DNA of 64,000 nt, taken from Pontiella desulfatans (GTDB lineage: Bacteria; Verrucomicrobiota; Kiritimatiellia; Kiritimatiellales; Pontiellaceae). Positions 1-9,484 of the stretch are shown piece by piece. Position 1 is the stretch's first letter. Each line of letters begins with the position of its first letter. Made by a program: the position numbers and the translations under genes. Location of the stretch: NCBI RefSeq assembly GCF_900890425.1, contig NZ_CAAHFG010000004.1:304798-368797 (forward strand), written 5' to 3'. Under the pieces are notes generated by a model. The model was given only the letters and a program-made list of their open reading frames with translations. It made no database searches and was not told the DNA's origin.

Positions 1-345
1 CGGGACACCAAATACAGCAGACGGTTCAGGGCGTTCTGGAAGAGTGATAAGGTGAAATGCCTCCGCACACCCGTGCGCTCGCCCATGGCGAATTCTTTTG
101 CGGAAAATTACATCGGGAAGATAAAACGGGAGTATCTGAACCATTTCTTTTGCGTGAGCCTTGACCAGCTTGACTACATCAACCGGCAGTGGCTGGCGTA
201 CTATCATGAGCAGAGGCCGCATCAGGGAATGGACATCGGAAACAAGGTTCTCCGTCCGGATTTCACGCCGACAACTGAAGGCGAAATCAAGCGGGAGCAA
301 CGGCTGGGCGGAGTCATTTCGTACTACTACCGAGATGCCGCTTAA
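1..345 (+). CDS. Transposase, integrase-core (rve) domain, C-terminal part
   Basis: This is the C-terminal part of a DDE transposase of the IS3/IS481 integrase-core type. The frame is open to the left edge, so the gene starts outside the window; the first in-frame ATG at 52 is not its start. The protein shows the familiar sequence RDTKYSRRF, then RSPMANSFAENYIGKIKREYL, where the Glu of SFAEN is the expected third catalytic acid, and finally YYHEQRPHQG, typical of the end of this domain. It abuts the broken symporter gene at 462-1220, so insertion of this element is the likely cause of that truncation. A small hairpin (CCGTTCA / TGAACGG, 381-397) lies in the gap and could belong to the element end. 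Confidence in the family is high, in the exact IS family low. Confidence 0.85.
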   Translation, partial: RDTKYSRRFRAFWKSDKVKCLRTPVRSPMANSFAENYIGKIKREYLNHFFCVSLDQLDYINRQWLAYYHEQRPHQGMDIGNKVLRPDFTPTTEGEIKREQRLGGVISYYYRDAA

Positions 346-461
346 TCCTGCCCCGACAAATATCATCAGCACACGCCTCCCCGTTCAGCATGAACGGTTG
401 CTCCATTATGCCCTGACTTCAAATCTTCGACTGTTATTCGGGTCTCCATCGTTCATTTCTA

Positions 462-1220
462 TCACTTTGCTAACGCTATCCGGATATCTTTTCCACCGAA
501 TTCACTCACTTCGTCCTTTATTTTCAGACCTATTCGCCCCGGACGACTTTCCGTACCGACCAGCCGCGCTACTTTGTAAAAACGTTCCTTAACAAAAAAC
601 GCCGGAAGCACGCCACTGACAATGAACAGCAACGCCAGCCCCAGCGAAACCCAGCGCATACCTCCGATAGGATCGCGGAACTGCTCCGTGAAAAAAAACA
701 ACCAGCCCACCAGAATAAACGATGATTTTGCCGCAAACTCGCGCCATGCCGCGATACGCGTCTTCTCATGGTAGTCCGGCGACAATTCCAGGGCCAGGGT
801 ATGGAACGGGACCGAAAAGAGCGTGTGTGCGGTATAAAACAGCAGGCTGCCCAATAGGAACCAGGTAAAAATACCGTACTCACTCCATCCCCGTTGAAAC
901 ATCCAGATTAATGGAAAACTGAGGCCGCACAACACCGCGCCAATCAAGATAAAGGGCCGCCGCCGACCCATTCGGGAACGGCTGTTGTCGGACCAGTTCC
1001 CGATGAGCGGATCCAGGCAGGCACCCCACAGCCGCGACAGGGTTCCCGCCAATCCCACCAGCGATGGACGAACGAACAGGTTGACATTCAGAATGATGCC
1101 GGCCATCTCCATGACCACGTGGTCACCGATAACGGCCAGGATCGCCCCCTGCGAATACAGCCACTTCTGCAACACCGGCACCTTGTCGGCTTCCGCAGTC
1201 TGGTAATGTTCTTTTGGCAT
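462..1220 (-). pseudogene. GPH-family sugar:cation symporter, truncated after the N-terminal half
   Basis: The 252-residue product matches the first half of a glycoside-pentoside-hexuronide:cation symporter (MFS superfamily), whose members are usually 450-500 residues with twelve membrane segments. Visible are a transmembrane segment near residues 20-45, the family signature DPLIGNWSDNSRSRMGRRRP around residues 70-90, and about five further hydrophobic segments. The reading frame then stops, and transposase sequence follows within about 120 bases. I infer that an insertion or deletion removed the C-terminal half and that transport is lost. It lies 20 bases after the GH29 gene at 1241-2734 in the same direction, so it was probably the importer for the sugar that enzyme releases. 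No clear ribosome binding site precedes the ATG. Confidence 0.8.
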
Positions 1221-1240
1221 TTAAGCCATGTTGTAAAACA

Positions 1241-2734
1241 TTAGGTGCCGATTTCCAATGCGTAACCCATACCGGTTACCTTCAACTCGGGCAGCTGAAT
1301 TTCGATGGCGCCTCCCTTTTCCGTCCAGTTCACCTTGCCCGATTCGCCAAGCACCTTGATCGCAGTAATGGGGTATCCTTTAAGCGCCTTAATCGAAACC
1401 GTGTTGCCTTCAGGGCGAACGATAGTGCTGACGTATAGCTTATCGCCCTTCTTAGTGAACCAGAAATCCTGCGCGGTATATTCGGCTTTCTTTCCATGCT
1501 TGCTGCGGTGTTCCGTGCCCTTCATCGCAATCTTGGTAGGCCCTTCATGCGTTACCGTCCAGGGCTTCGTGCCATAAATGGCATCGCCGTTCACCTTGAG
1601 CCATTGTCCGACCGCCACGAGGTTTTCAACCGATTTCGGCGGAATGGTTCCGGTCCCGTCGGGGCCGACGTTGAGCAGGAAATTTCCGCCTTTACTGACA
1701 TTTTCGAGCAGCCAGAAAAGGGTCTCTTCCGGAGATTTCCAATCCTCATCGTACGATTTATACCCCCACGAATTATTGGTGGTGGCGATGCCTTCCCAGG
1801 TATTTTCGCTGGCTTCATCCGGTATAACATTGTCGCCCGGAGTCCCGATATCACCAAACCCATTCCCGATCCGCTGACTCACGAGGGTTTCAGGATTCGC
1901 GGCATAGATCGTTTTATAGAATTCAATACTGTGTTTCGGCGGAATATAAATCGGCGTATCCAGCCAGATTTCCTTGAGATCATAGTTGGCCACCAGTTCG
2001 CGCACCTGCGGGAGCGATTTGTTGGCAATGTAGTCATCGAACTTAACCGGCGCGGGATCAAATTTGTTCACAAACATGTCCTGCTTCGGCTTGTCGTGGT
2101 AGCAGTAATCTTTCATGCCGGAATCGCCGCCATCGCGCCAGTCGAGCGCATGGGAATAGTAGACGCCGAATGCAATACCACCCCGTTTACATGCCTGTTC
2201 CAGTTCCCGGATAATATCGCGTTTAAACGGCGTTCCGGCCACGGCGTTATAATCGCTCACCTTGGAATCGAACAGCGCAAAACCGTCGTGGTGCTTGGAG
2301 GTGATGACCATGTATTTCATGCCGGCGGCCTTGGCGATACCCACCCACTCATCGGCATCAAATTGAACGGGATTAAAGGTGTCCGCTAATTTTGCATATT
2401 CAGCGCGCGGAATCTCTTTTCTCCGCATAATCCATTCGGCGACCCGCGGGCCGGTTCCGCCGTCTTCCATTTTTTCGCCCTTCCAGATCCCTCCGCACTG
2501 CGAATAGAGTCCCCAATGAATAAACATCCCGTATTTGTTATCATTAAAGCGGTCGCGACCACGCTGTTTGGCAGCGGACGAATTCATGGCTTTCCATTTT
2601 TTTCCCAGCTCAATCATTTCCGGGGAACCGGGAATCCCGGATCCGTTCACCCCGGCCGCCCGGCCTTTTCCAACGAGCGCCACGGTCGAAACCGCCAGAC
2701 TCGAAAGCATAAAATTACGTCGTGAATTTTTCAT
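1241..2734 (-). CDS. GH29-type alpha-L-fucosidase with Tat-like signal
   Basis: Predicted exported alpha-L-fucosidase of family GH29, hydrolysing alpha-L-fucosyl linkages. The chosen ATG at 2734 is preceded by GGAG nine bases upstream and begins a twin-arginine-type signal (SRRNFML followed by a hydrophobic stretch), so export may be of a folded protein. GH29 marks are YGMFIHWGLYS near residue 70, TSKHHDGF near 145, the nucleophile context IWLD near 260, and GNFLLNVGPDG near 370. The C-terminal 100 residues look like a beta-sandwich. A longer frame upstream overlaps the preceding gene and lacks a ribosome binding site. It sits between the beta-helix gene at 2758-4989 and the broken symporter, apparently one transcript under the operator at 5024. 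Substrate specificity within GH29 cannot be read from sequence. Confidence 0.88.
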   Translation of the reverse strand: MKNSRRNFMLSSLAVSTVALVGKGRAAGVNGSGIPGSPEMIELGKKWKAMNSSAAKQRGRDRFNDNKYGMFIHWGLYSQCGGIWKGEKMEDGGTGPRVAEWIMRRKEIPRAEYAKLADTFNPVQFDADEWVGIAKAAGMKYMVITSKHHDGFALFDSKVSDYNAVAGTPFKRDIIRELEQACKRGGIAFGVYYSHALDWRDGGDSGMKDYCYHDKPKQDMFVNKFDPAPVKFDDYIANKSLPQVRELVANYDLKEIWLDTPIYIPPKHSIEFYKTIYAANPETLVSQRIGNGFGDIGTPGDNVIPDEASENTWEGIATTNNSWGYKSYDEDWKSPEETLFWLLENVSKGGNFLLNVGPDGTGTIPPKSVENLVAVGQWLKVNGDAIYGTKPWTVTHEGPTKIAMKGTEHRSKHGKKAEYTAQDFWFTKKGDKLYVSTIVRPEGNTVSIKALKGYPITAIKVLGESGKVNWTEKGGAIEIQLPELKVTGMGYALEIGT

Positions 2735-2757
2735 TGTCTTTTTCTCCATGGTTACAT

Positions 2758-4989
2758 TCATTCCACCGTAAATTTCCAAACTGCTCCCGGTTCAACAGAA
2801 CCGTCTTCACTCAATGCATCCACCCGCCAATAATAGGTTTTCCCTTCAAGCAGGCGGGGCGGTGAAAAAATATTCCTGGAGAGTTCGGCCATTGGTTTCA
2901 GATCATGCGGTGACCGGCCAACCCAGATCCGATGAGCTGTTGCCGTATACCCACCGAGAAACATCAGGTCCGCATCAGGTTTCACCGTCATGGCCCCGTC
3001 AGGAGGAACCGGCGTTGAGGCGTGCGGGTGCTGGAAGCCCGGGATCCAATAGCTGCTGTCGCCAAACTCATACGCCCCGATATCAGGTGCACGTCCAACA
3101 TAGTGCGGCTTCCTGTAATAGGTAAACCGGTTCATATCGGCGAGCGTGCCCGCATCCACGAGCGGTGAACCCTGTTTCGGGCGGAAGTCCCGGTTTTCCG
3201 GATCGCGCAAATGCTGCCCGGCATCCGGTTCAAAAAAGTTATGGTGTTTAATGCCTGGAAATGGAGGTTCCTTCCCCCACCAGCGGGTCATATACCGCGG
3301 GGACAGATTATTGACGACGATGGTTTCCAAATGAAATCCATTCATTTTTTCCCACAGCAGCGTGCACATGCCCGGCGTTTCCCAGAGCGTGTTGTTGTGA
3401 ATGAGTTGTTTATCGCCCTTGATCTGCATCTGTCCGCACTTCCATCCCACATTATGATGCATGGTGCCATTCTGGCTGGGTTTGGCGGGCGGGCCGCCCC
3501 CGCCATCAAAGCGATAGGAAAGTTTGCCGTGATCGTGTGACCAATTGTGATCAAACTCCACCTGATCAAATTCACCGACCTGAATGGCCGTGCCGTCGGA
3601 CTGGAATGCGCAGATATCGAAAAAGTGCCCCTGCGTAATTCGTGTGTGCGTCCCCACCTTTACGCACTGGCCGGAGCCGGTGTTGAAAATGGTGGCGCGT
3701 TTCAGCAGAATTTCGCTGGAGCGTTCAAGGTCAACCGTGAGGCCGCGACCCATGCAGCTGTAATCTGCATCATGAATCAACACGTTATCCAGCACATCGC
3801 CCTTTTCATGTTCAAGCCGCAATGCAGGCCCATCCAGCGTGTGAAACATGCAGTTGATGAGCCGGTTATTACTTGCGGCTTCGTTTTTGGCGCGGCGTGT
3901 AAAAAGCGTCGGGGAAACGCGCCCCAGTTCACCGAGCATACGGCGCGACCAGGTCGGATAATCGAACCGCGCGTTCTTTATAGTAATTTCACTGCACTCC
4001 TGCCCTTTAAAGGTGCCGCCGAAAAACCCGATTCCATCAAAGGTCAGCCTCGAACAGTTCTCCAGTTCGAGTACATAGGTCAGCACCTTGCCCCGCAGGT
4101 TCATTTCGCCGGGAGTGCTCCCTTGGGGTGGAATCAGGTATAGCGTCTTCGTTGCCTTTTCATACCAGTATTCGCCGGGACGGTTGAGACAGGGCAGGCC
4201 TTCCAGCATGTAGTGCGCCTGTCCCAGTGCATAATTCTTTTTGATCATGGCCGGATCCTGCGCTGTACGCTGAATGCCTTTATTCCAGTGCGCGGGCTCA
4301 CCCTGGTTTGAAAAGTCGGTGGAATAGGTAAAGCGGTTTGAACCGGCTTCGTGGGATTCTACTGTCTGCGCCCAGGTCATCCAGGAACCGATATTGAGGA
4401 TGGCGATGGCCCCGTTCATACTGATACCGGTTTCCGCCAGCGTCTGCGTATTCACATCGTCAGGAATGATTCGGCCCTGAGAAAGTGCGCCTTCATCCTG
4501 CACCAGCTTACCCTGCTCATTCACCCCGGAAAGCGGACGTTCATCGACGACGACTCCGAATGAAGAACCGTCCGCCATTTTGCGGTAACTCGCCTTCTGG
4601 TTCCAGAAGTGTTCATCCCCGATAAACCGGTCCGGCCATCGCGCGGTCTGCAGCATTTCGCGGCCATCGAACAACTGCCAGATATCCTGCGAAAGCTTCA
4701 CTGTCCATATTCCGTTTTCTCCTTTTTTCCAGCCACCTTCCACGGGCAACGGAACCGTTCCATCCAAAATCGGCTGTTCGCCCTCAGCCGCGCGGATGGT
4801 CAGTGGCCCCTTGATACCCTCCAGTTTTATCGAACCGGAGTAAACACCGTCTTTCAGAGTTACCACATCGCCCGGCGACGCCTGTTGAATAATGGTCCCC
4901 AGATCCTCTCCAGGCTCAACAACCACCTCCCCCGCAAAGCAGTTTATCCCCACGGAAAGCCCGACCAATATGGCTGTTTTTTTATACAT
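2758..4989 (-). CDS. Exported right-handed parallel beta-helix protein, possible glycan hydrolase/lyase
   Basis: A 743-residue exported protein. It opens with a signal peptide (MYKKTAILVGLSVG...CFAG), followed by VVEPGEDLGTIIQQASPGD, the usual first coil of right-handed parallel beta-helix enzymes, and the motif LFDGREMLQTARWP. This last motif recurs as LFIDGQLMMEARWPN, VFFDGRPGWEARWPN and LYVDGEVMISARWPN in the paralogues at 18151, 24374 and 27814. The middle contains many short Asn- and Gly-rich coils, and the end (residues about 650-743) resembles a fibronectin-like domain. The fold is shared by polysaccharide lyases and by GH families such as GH141; I cannot choose between them. ATG at 4989 or 4998 both fit; the operator at 5024-5037 argues against the longer frame that starts at 5052. 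Confidence 0.75.
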   Translation of the reverse strand: MYKKTAILVGLSVGINCFAGEVVVEPGEDLGTIIQQASPGDVVTLKDGVYSGSIKLEGIKGPLTIRAAEGEQPILDGTVPLPVEGGWKKGENGIWTVKLSQDIWQLFDGREMLQTARWPDRFIGDEHFWNQKASYRKMADGSSFGVVVDERPLSGVNEQGKLVQDEGALSQGRIIPDDVNTQTLAETGISMNGAIAILNIGSWMTWAQTVESHEAGSNRFTYSTDFSNQGEPAHWNKGIQRTAQDPAMIKKNYALGQAHYMLEGLPCLNRPGEYWYEKATKTLYLIPPQGSTPGEMNLRGKVLTYVLELENCSRLTFDGIGFFGGTFKGQECSEITIKNARFDYPTWSRRMLGELGRVSPTLFTRRAKNEAASNNRLINCMFHTLDGPALRLEHEKGDVLDNVLIHDADYSCMGRGLTVDLERSSEILLKRATIFNTGSGQCVKVGTHTRITQGHFFDICAFQSDGTAIQVGEFDQVEFDHNWSHDHGKLSYRFDGGGGPPAKPSQNGTMHHNVGWKCGQMQIKGDKQLIHNNTLWETPGMCTLLWEKMNGFHLETIVVNNLSPRYMTRWWGKEPPFPGIKHHNFFEPDAGQHLRDPENRDFRPKQGSPLVDAGTLADMNRFTYYRKPHYVGRAPDIGAYEFGDSSYWIPGFQHPHASTPVPPDGAMTVKPDADLMFLGGYTATAHRIWVGRSPHDLKPMAELSRNIFSPPRLLEGKTYYWRVDALSEDGSVEPGAVWKFTVE

Positions 4990-5023
4990 GAGAGACATAA
5001 AGTAGATTGGCCTGCCGACCGTT

Positions 5024-5037
5024 TGCAAGCGCTTGTT
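5024..5037 (-). promoter_or_regulatory. LacI-type operator, copy 1
   Basis: On the minus strand the site reads AACAAGCGCTTGCA, with the perfect core palindrome CAAGCGCTTG. It lies 35-48 bases upstream of the ATG at 4989 and matches four other sites in this locus (11753, 18106, 21013, 32018; consensus close to WACAANCGYTTGCA). The central CG is typical of LacI-family operators. It probably controls the beta-helix/GH29/symporter transcript. Confidence 0.75.
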
Positions 5038-5138
5038 TAGGGTTTTAAACATAAAGTTCTCATTTAACTATAATCCTGCACCCGGAAATGGAACCGCTGA
5101 TGCACTTGAACAAACGTTAATCATGACAAGGATGTGAA

Positions 5139-7328
5139 TCATCGCCGAGAAGCGGAACGCAACTCCCGCAATCTAAAGTGAGCGAATTCCAAGGGAGACC
5201 CCGCAGTTATTTCCATATTTGGTTTTTCAGGCGGAATGAAATCCGGATGGAACCGGGGGTGAGGAAAAAGGGCGTTTCCACCTTCATAGCCGTCATTGGT
5301 GTAATAACTGACCATCCCGCGATCACAGATAAGGCGCACCCGGTTCATTCCATTAACAGGCTCGATCGCTTTATAGCCTAGGTCGGCAATCTCGTATGTG
5401 CTGTTTTTTGCACGGAATGAAAATATGTCTTGCCCCCAGACTGCCAAGTTGAAATCGCGACTGCTTTTAGCATCCCATTCAAACTCGATATCGTAGAGGC
5501 CCGGTTTGATTTCTGACAGTCCGGCATTCAGGCTGTCCGATTGAATATTCCTGAAACTGTGCTGCGCCGTTACCAGCCCATCGATCTCCCTGACTGGATT
5601 CAGGTATAATCTGGGTGCCCCGCGGAACGAGCGCAAAGTCGCTTCTATGGGTATGTTCAAACCGCCGCTGACGGGCATGGAGGGATCGTGCTCAAAATAA
5701 TCGCACGTTGGCGTTGCCCCCATCATGATGCACCGGCCACCGGGCGCATTATTGAAGGTTTGCGGCGCCAGATACATACCTTTGAAGGTCTGGATTTTCT
5801 GCTTGGTTTCGGGAACAAACTCACGGCCGTCAAATTTTCCGATGCGGTAGCTGCGGGATACATCCTGAACGATCCATTTCATATTTTCCGGGTTCCCGTC
5901 GAGCGGCAGGCAGAACAAATCGGGGGTTTCAAACCAGTCGGGCGATGAGCTCAACCAATTCCAGTCAACCAGGTTTTTTGAATCGTAGAAATCAAACGTC
6001 CATGGTCCTTTATTGCGGCGGTCATGGATAATCATGACCCATTTCTTTTGGGGGGGATACCAGACCACCTTCGGGTCATGCCCAGCAGGGTCATTGGTCA
6101 AAAACAGAGGATTATTTTTATATTGTAGATAGGTTTTACCACCATCCGTGCTGTAAGCCAATGCGGTAGCCGACCGCCTGTTCTGGGAATAAAAGAGCAA
6201 TATGGGAGGCACATCCCCCTCCTGCAACCCGCTATCGTTATTCCGATCCACCACGCCGCTTCCAGAAAAGGCATCCCAACGCAATCCTTTCGGAATGCCG
6301 AAATCCTGCTGGACCCAATCAAAGAGATTCGTGCTCGTTGCATGGCCCCAGTGCTGATTGCCGCCATCGACACCCACCGGATTATACTGGAAAAAGAGAT
6401 GCCAGAGACCGTTGTAATAGTATAACCCGTTGGGATCCCAGCTCCTGCCCTGATCCGGTGTGAAGCGTAACTGCGGCCGGGCCGGTTCGGAATAGACCCT
6501 ATCCCTGCCTGTGACAGCGGGAACCAGTTTGATTTCGTCTTCCATCGCTTCCAGATGATCTTTGTATATGGCGGCCCCTTCACTGTACATACGCAGTTCA
6601 ACTCCCGGCTTGAGATGTTTCAACGGATACATAGCGCAGAAATCCACGGGGCGGTTTGCCGCCAACCGGAGTTCAATGTCCAGCTTGGCTGCGCCATCCA
6701 CTTCCAAAACATACCGAATCCGGGGGGCATCGAAATTGATAGGGAGTTCCAGGAAGTTATTTTCCGCCATCTCCATGCGCTTATCAAGCGGCACGGTCTG
6801 GGAGACCGGATAGAGAGGATATACATTTTCACGAAGCGAATCGCTGGCGACAATATGGTCCACGAGCACAAACTGCCACCCCCCGGAATCGCGTATAATC
6901 AACTGGGCCCGCTTACCCTGAAAACTGGAAACATCGAACGTCATTAATGAAAGCGTATTCCTGGACTCCACCTGCGCCAGGTATTCGGCTTTCCCGTCCA
7001 CCAGCAGTTCCAACCCCGAATGCTTCCCTACGCTCCGTCCACCCATGAGAAAATGGATATACGGCCGCTCAATAATAAACTCTTCTGAACTCAAAGATCC
7101 TGAATATAGATCACGGACACCACCGTCGCTGTTGGCCAGCCCACCGCCCATGAACCCCTTGATTCGATCCTTTGCTTTATTCAGGTCCGCAAAAGCTTCA
7201 CCCTCGGCTTTCCAACCGGCCATATCGCCTTCAAAATCTTCAATGACAATATCCGGACGCTGTGCCGCGTTGCATGGAGCCAAGCCCAAAATAAAGCCCA
7301 GGATGCTCAATGGTATAGCTGTTTTCAT
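5139..7328 (-). CDS. GH32-type beta-fructosidase with N-terminal beta-sandwich, divergent motifs
   Basis: Predicted exported GH32 enzyme acting on fructosyl linkages. ATG 7328 has AAGGAG seven bases upstream and starts a signal peptide (MKTAIPLSILGFILG...CNAAQ). Residues about 25-170 form a carbohydrate-binding-like domain beginning IEDFEGDMAGWKAEGEAF, shared with the neighbouring GH32. The five-bladed propeller starts near residue 290 with DPNGLYYYNGLWHLFFQYNP, followed by FSGSGVVD, HDPKVVW and FETPDLF. The catalytic Asp, Asp and Glu are kept, but three motifs are unusual: SWDPNG for the common NDPNG, HDP for RDP, and ETP for ECP. It is the last gene of the kinase/transporter/GH32 operon. 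The deviations may mean an altered subsite or substrate; loss of activity is possible. Confidence 0.85.
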   Translation of the reverse strand: MKTAIPLSILGFILGLAPCNAAQRPDIVIEDFEGDMAGWKAEGEAFADLNKAKDRIKGFMGGGLANSDGGVRDLYSGSLSSEEFIIERPYIHFLMGGRSVGKHSGLELLVDGKAEYLAQVESRNTLSLMTFDVSSFQGKRAQLIIRDSGGWQFVLVDHIVASDSLRENVYPLYPVSQTVPLDKRMEMAENNFLELPINFDAPRIRYVLEVDGAAKLDIELRLAANRPVDFCAMYPLKHLKPGVELRMYSEGAAIYKDHLEAMEDEIKLVPAVTGRDRVYSEPARPQLRFTPDQGRSWDPNGLYYYNGLWHLFFQYNPVGVDGGNQHWGHATSTNLFDWVQQDFGIPKGLRWDAFSGSGVVDRNNDSGLQEGDVPPILLFYSQNRRSATALAYSTDGGKTYLQYKNNPLFLTNDPAGHDPKVVWYPPQKKWVMIIHDRRNKGPWTFDFYDSKNLVDWNWLSSSPDWFETPDLFCLPLDGNPENMKWIVQDVSRSYRIGKFDGREFVPETKQKIQTFKGMYLAPQTFNNAPGGRCIMMGATPTCDYFEHDPSMPVSGGLNIPIEATLRSFRGAPRLYLNPVREIDGLVTAQHSFRNIQSDSLNAGLSEIKPGLYDIEFEWDAKSSRDFNLAVWGQDIFSFRAKNSTYEIADLGYKAIEPVNGMNRVRLICDRGMVSYYTNDGYEGGNALFPHPRFHPDFIPPEKPNMEITAGSPLEFAHFRLRELRSASRR

Positions 7329-7352
7329 AATACGACTCCTTCCCAATTGTGT

Positions 7353-9470
7353 CTACGGCTTCGAAGACTTCCAGATCGACTGAAGGCGGTAGGCCTTGAA
7401 CGACTTTATCTTTCCTGTTTTCACCGCCGTTTCGGTGGACTCGAAGTTTATCGGGTCGCGGCGACGGACTTCATAGTAAAGCCCGCCATCAGCATAGACC
7501 TCATTAAACGTCCGGTCGGTAAAAATGCGTGCGCTGCGCCCTTCAAAGGAAGCCTCAATGCCGTTGATCATGATTTCATGAAATCCATCCTCTTCAAATT
7601 CGATCAGGACTTCCGTCAATTCACCTTCGCACGCCTCCAACGTCTGGAGCATTTCCCCGCGCAGCTTTTCAACCTCCTTGACCGGGTTGAACGCCATACG
7701 CAAACCGTCGGCTGCCTTGACCAACGTCAGCTCATGCGGCAGCGTGAAAGACTGGTTAACGATCTGGGCGGGGAACTGTTTCGGATAGGCGTCGGTGCGC
7801 ACCCAGCCGATCTGGATGCGGCGTCCATCGGGCACATCGCTGAAAGTTTGCGCGGCATAAAACGCCCCATGGCGTGAACCATGCGGCCCGGATTCCTTCA
7901 CAAAGGTGCGGCCATTAAACTGCCCAATAAAATAGCGATTCTGCGCACCATAGAAAATCCACTTTGCTTCATTCCCGCACGACAATGGAAAGAGCTCCGG
8001 GCATTCATGAATGGAAGCGCGGTCCGTATCGGTGAATGCGCCCGTACGCTTCCATTCACGCAAGTTCCTGGATTCATAAAACGCGCAGTTGGCAAAAACA
8101 TGCTTCTGCTTTCCACCCAGTGGAACCGCCTTTGTTTCGTCACACTCTTCCGTATTGTATACCGCCATCACCCATTTCTGCTCCGGCTCGTACCAGATGA
8201 TTTTCGGATCGCGCCCCTTGTGCACAACCACCGGGTTTTCCGGCAGCTCGGCAAAAGAGATTCCCCCGTCCGTACTGTAGGCAAGGCACTCGCCACGCCC
8301 TGTGCTGGTGAACGCGGCAAACTGCATGTTTTCGCCCAGTCCGGCCGAGTTGTTGAAATCAACGAAGCCGCCACCGGAAAACATCATATCCTTCACGGTC
8401 TTCTGGAACAGCGCGATCGGCTTTTCCTCCCAATGGATCAGGTCAGTGCTTTCAAAATGGCCCCAGTGCATGTTGCCCCAGCCGATGCCGAATGGATTGT
8501 GCTGATAGTAGAGGTGATACTTGCCATCATGATAAACCATGCCGTTGGGATCGTTGTTCCAACCGCGCCGCGTGGATGGGTGGAACTGGTTGCGGTAGGG
8601 TTTGGCATAATCAGCCGCCTTTCCGGCAGGCAAACCGTCATGGCAGCGAATGCGCGCAAAGGCATCCCGGTATGCCTCGTTCACCAGCCCACCCTCAATC
8701 GGCTTGACGGTGATCTGCCGACCCAGCAGTCCAAAATGGTCCAACGGGTACGCTGCCTCCCAGTATGCATCGTCTTTGCGGGGCAATGTGATCTTAAACG
8801 TCTGAATCAGCGTATTGCCGTCGTAAATCCCCAGGGGGATGGCATCGTTTCCGGCATTCACCACCGGCACCAGCAGGTGGGAATCGGTAACCGCAATGGA
8901 GGCCTCCAACGCCACCAGGCTCGGCGGGGGAGCGTTCTGCCCAACCGCGCCTTCCACGGGATGGTCCGACTGCACAATCTGATCCACATTGATATGCCCC
9001 CATCCACCGGTATGGTTATCGACAATCTGCAGTACGGCTTTCCCTCCAGCATATTCTTCAACATCCCAAAATGCCCATTCCATAACTTCCCGTCCGGCAT
9101 CCTTCCGGGCCGAACCGACCGCCGTGCGGACGGGTTTCCCATCCACCAGCAAGTTTATGCAGGTTTGGCCTTTGTGATTGCCGCCACCGATCAGGAAATT
9201 GATATACCTGCGCTCGATGGTGAATTCCGGCGAGGTCAGCGAACCGGAGGACGTATCTCCTTTGAGAAAGGTATTCACCAACCCGTCGCCCAGATGCCCC
9301 GTCACCTTGTTGGGGGGCGAAACATTCGCCTTCGCCGGAGCGGCCCCGAACGCCTTGCCCTCCACCCTCCAGGCGCCATAGGAGTCGCCCTCGAAATCCG
9401 CAATCGAAATATCGTCCGCATGCGCGGCACAGGCCACCAGTAATCCCGCTGCAATCCATTTTCCATCCAT
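7353..9470 (-). CDS. GH32-type beta-fructosidase (levanase/inulinase-like)
   Basis: Predicted exported GH32 fructan hydrolase of 705 residues. ATG 9470 follows TGGAG at good spacing and opens a signal peptide (MDGKWIAAGLLVACAAHA). The much longer upstream frame is rejected because it overlaps the transporter gene. A beta-sandwich domain (FEGDSYGAWRVEGKAF...) fills residues about 25-170. The catalytic propeller shows all classic motifs: WNNDPNG with FHPSTRRGW before it, MMFSGGG, GRDPKIIW and HECPELF, giving the Asp nucleophile, transition-state Asp and acid/base Glu. It starts 14 bases after the sugar porter gene and is followed 24 bases later by the divergent GH32. Together with the kinase it indicates use of a fructose-containing glycan. 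Exo or endo mode is not visible. Confidence 0.93.
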   Translation of the reverse strand: MDGKWIAAGLLVACAAHADDISIADFEGDSYGAWRVEGKAFGAAPAKANVSPPNKVTGHLGDGLVNTFLKGDTSSGSLTSPEFTIERRYINFLIGGGNHKGQTCINLLVDGKPVRTAVGSARKDAGREVMEWAFWDVEEYAGGKAVLQIVDNHTGGWGHINVDQIVQSDHPVEGAVGQNAPPPSLVALEASIAVTDSHLLVPVVNAGNDAIPLGIYDGNTLIQTFKITLPRKDDAYWEAAYPLDHFGLLGRQITVKPIEGGLVNEAYRDAFARIRCHDGLPAGKAADYAKPYRNQFHPSTRRGWNNDPNGMVYHDGKYHLYYQHNPFGIGWGNMHWGHFESTDLIHWEEKPIALFQKTVKDMMFSGGGFVDFNNSAGLGENMQFAAFTSTGRGECLAYSTDGGISFAELPENPVVVHKGRDPKIIWYEPEQKWVMAVYNTEECDETKAVPLGGKQKHVFANCAFYESRNLREWKRTGAFTDTDRASIHECPELFPLSCGNEAKWIFYGAQNRYFIGQFNGRTFVKESGPHGSRHGAFYAAQTFSDVPDGRRIQIGWVRTDAYPKQFPAQIVNQSFTLPHELTLVKAADGLRMAFNPVKEVEKLRGEMLQTLEACEGELTEVLIEFEEDGFHEIMINGIEASFEGRSARIFTDRTFNEVYADGGLYYEVRRRDPINFESTETAVKTGKIKSFKAYRLQSIWKSSKP

Positions 9471-9484
9471 GCTGCTTCTCCATT

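Noticed and set aside
7881-9443. Long open frame on the plus strand opposite the GH32 gene
   Set aside because: It is antisense to a gene with all GH32 motifs and has no recognisable domain or start signal.
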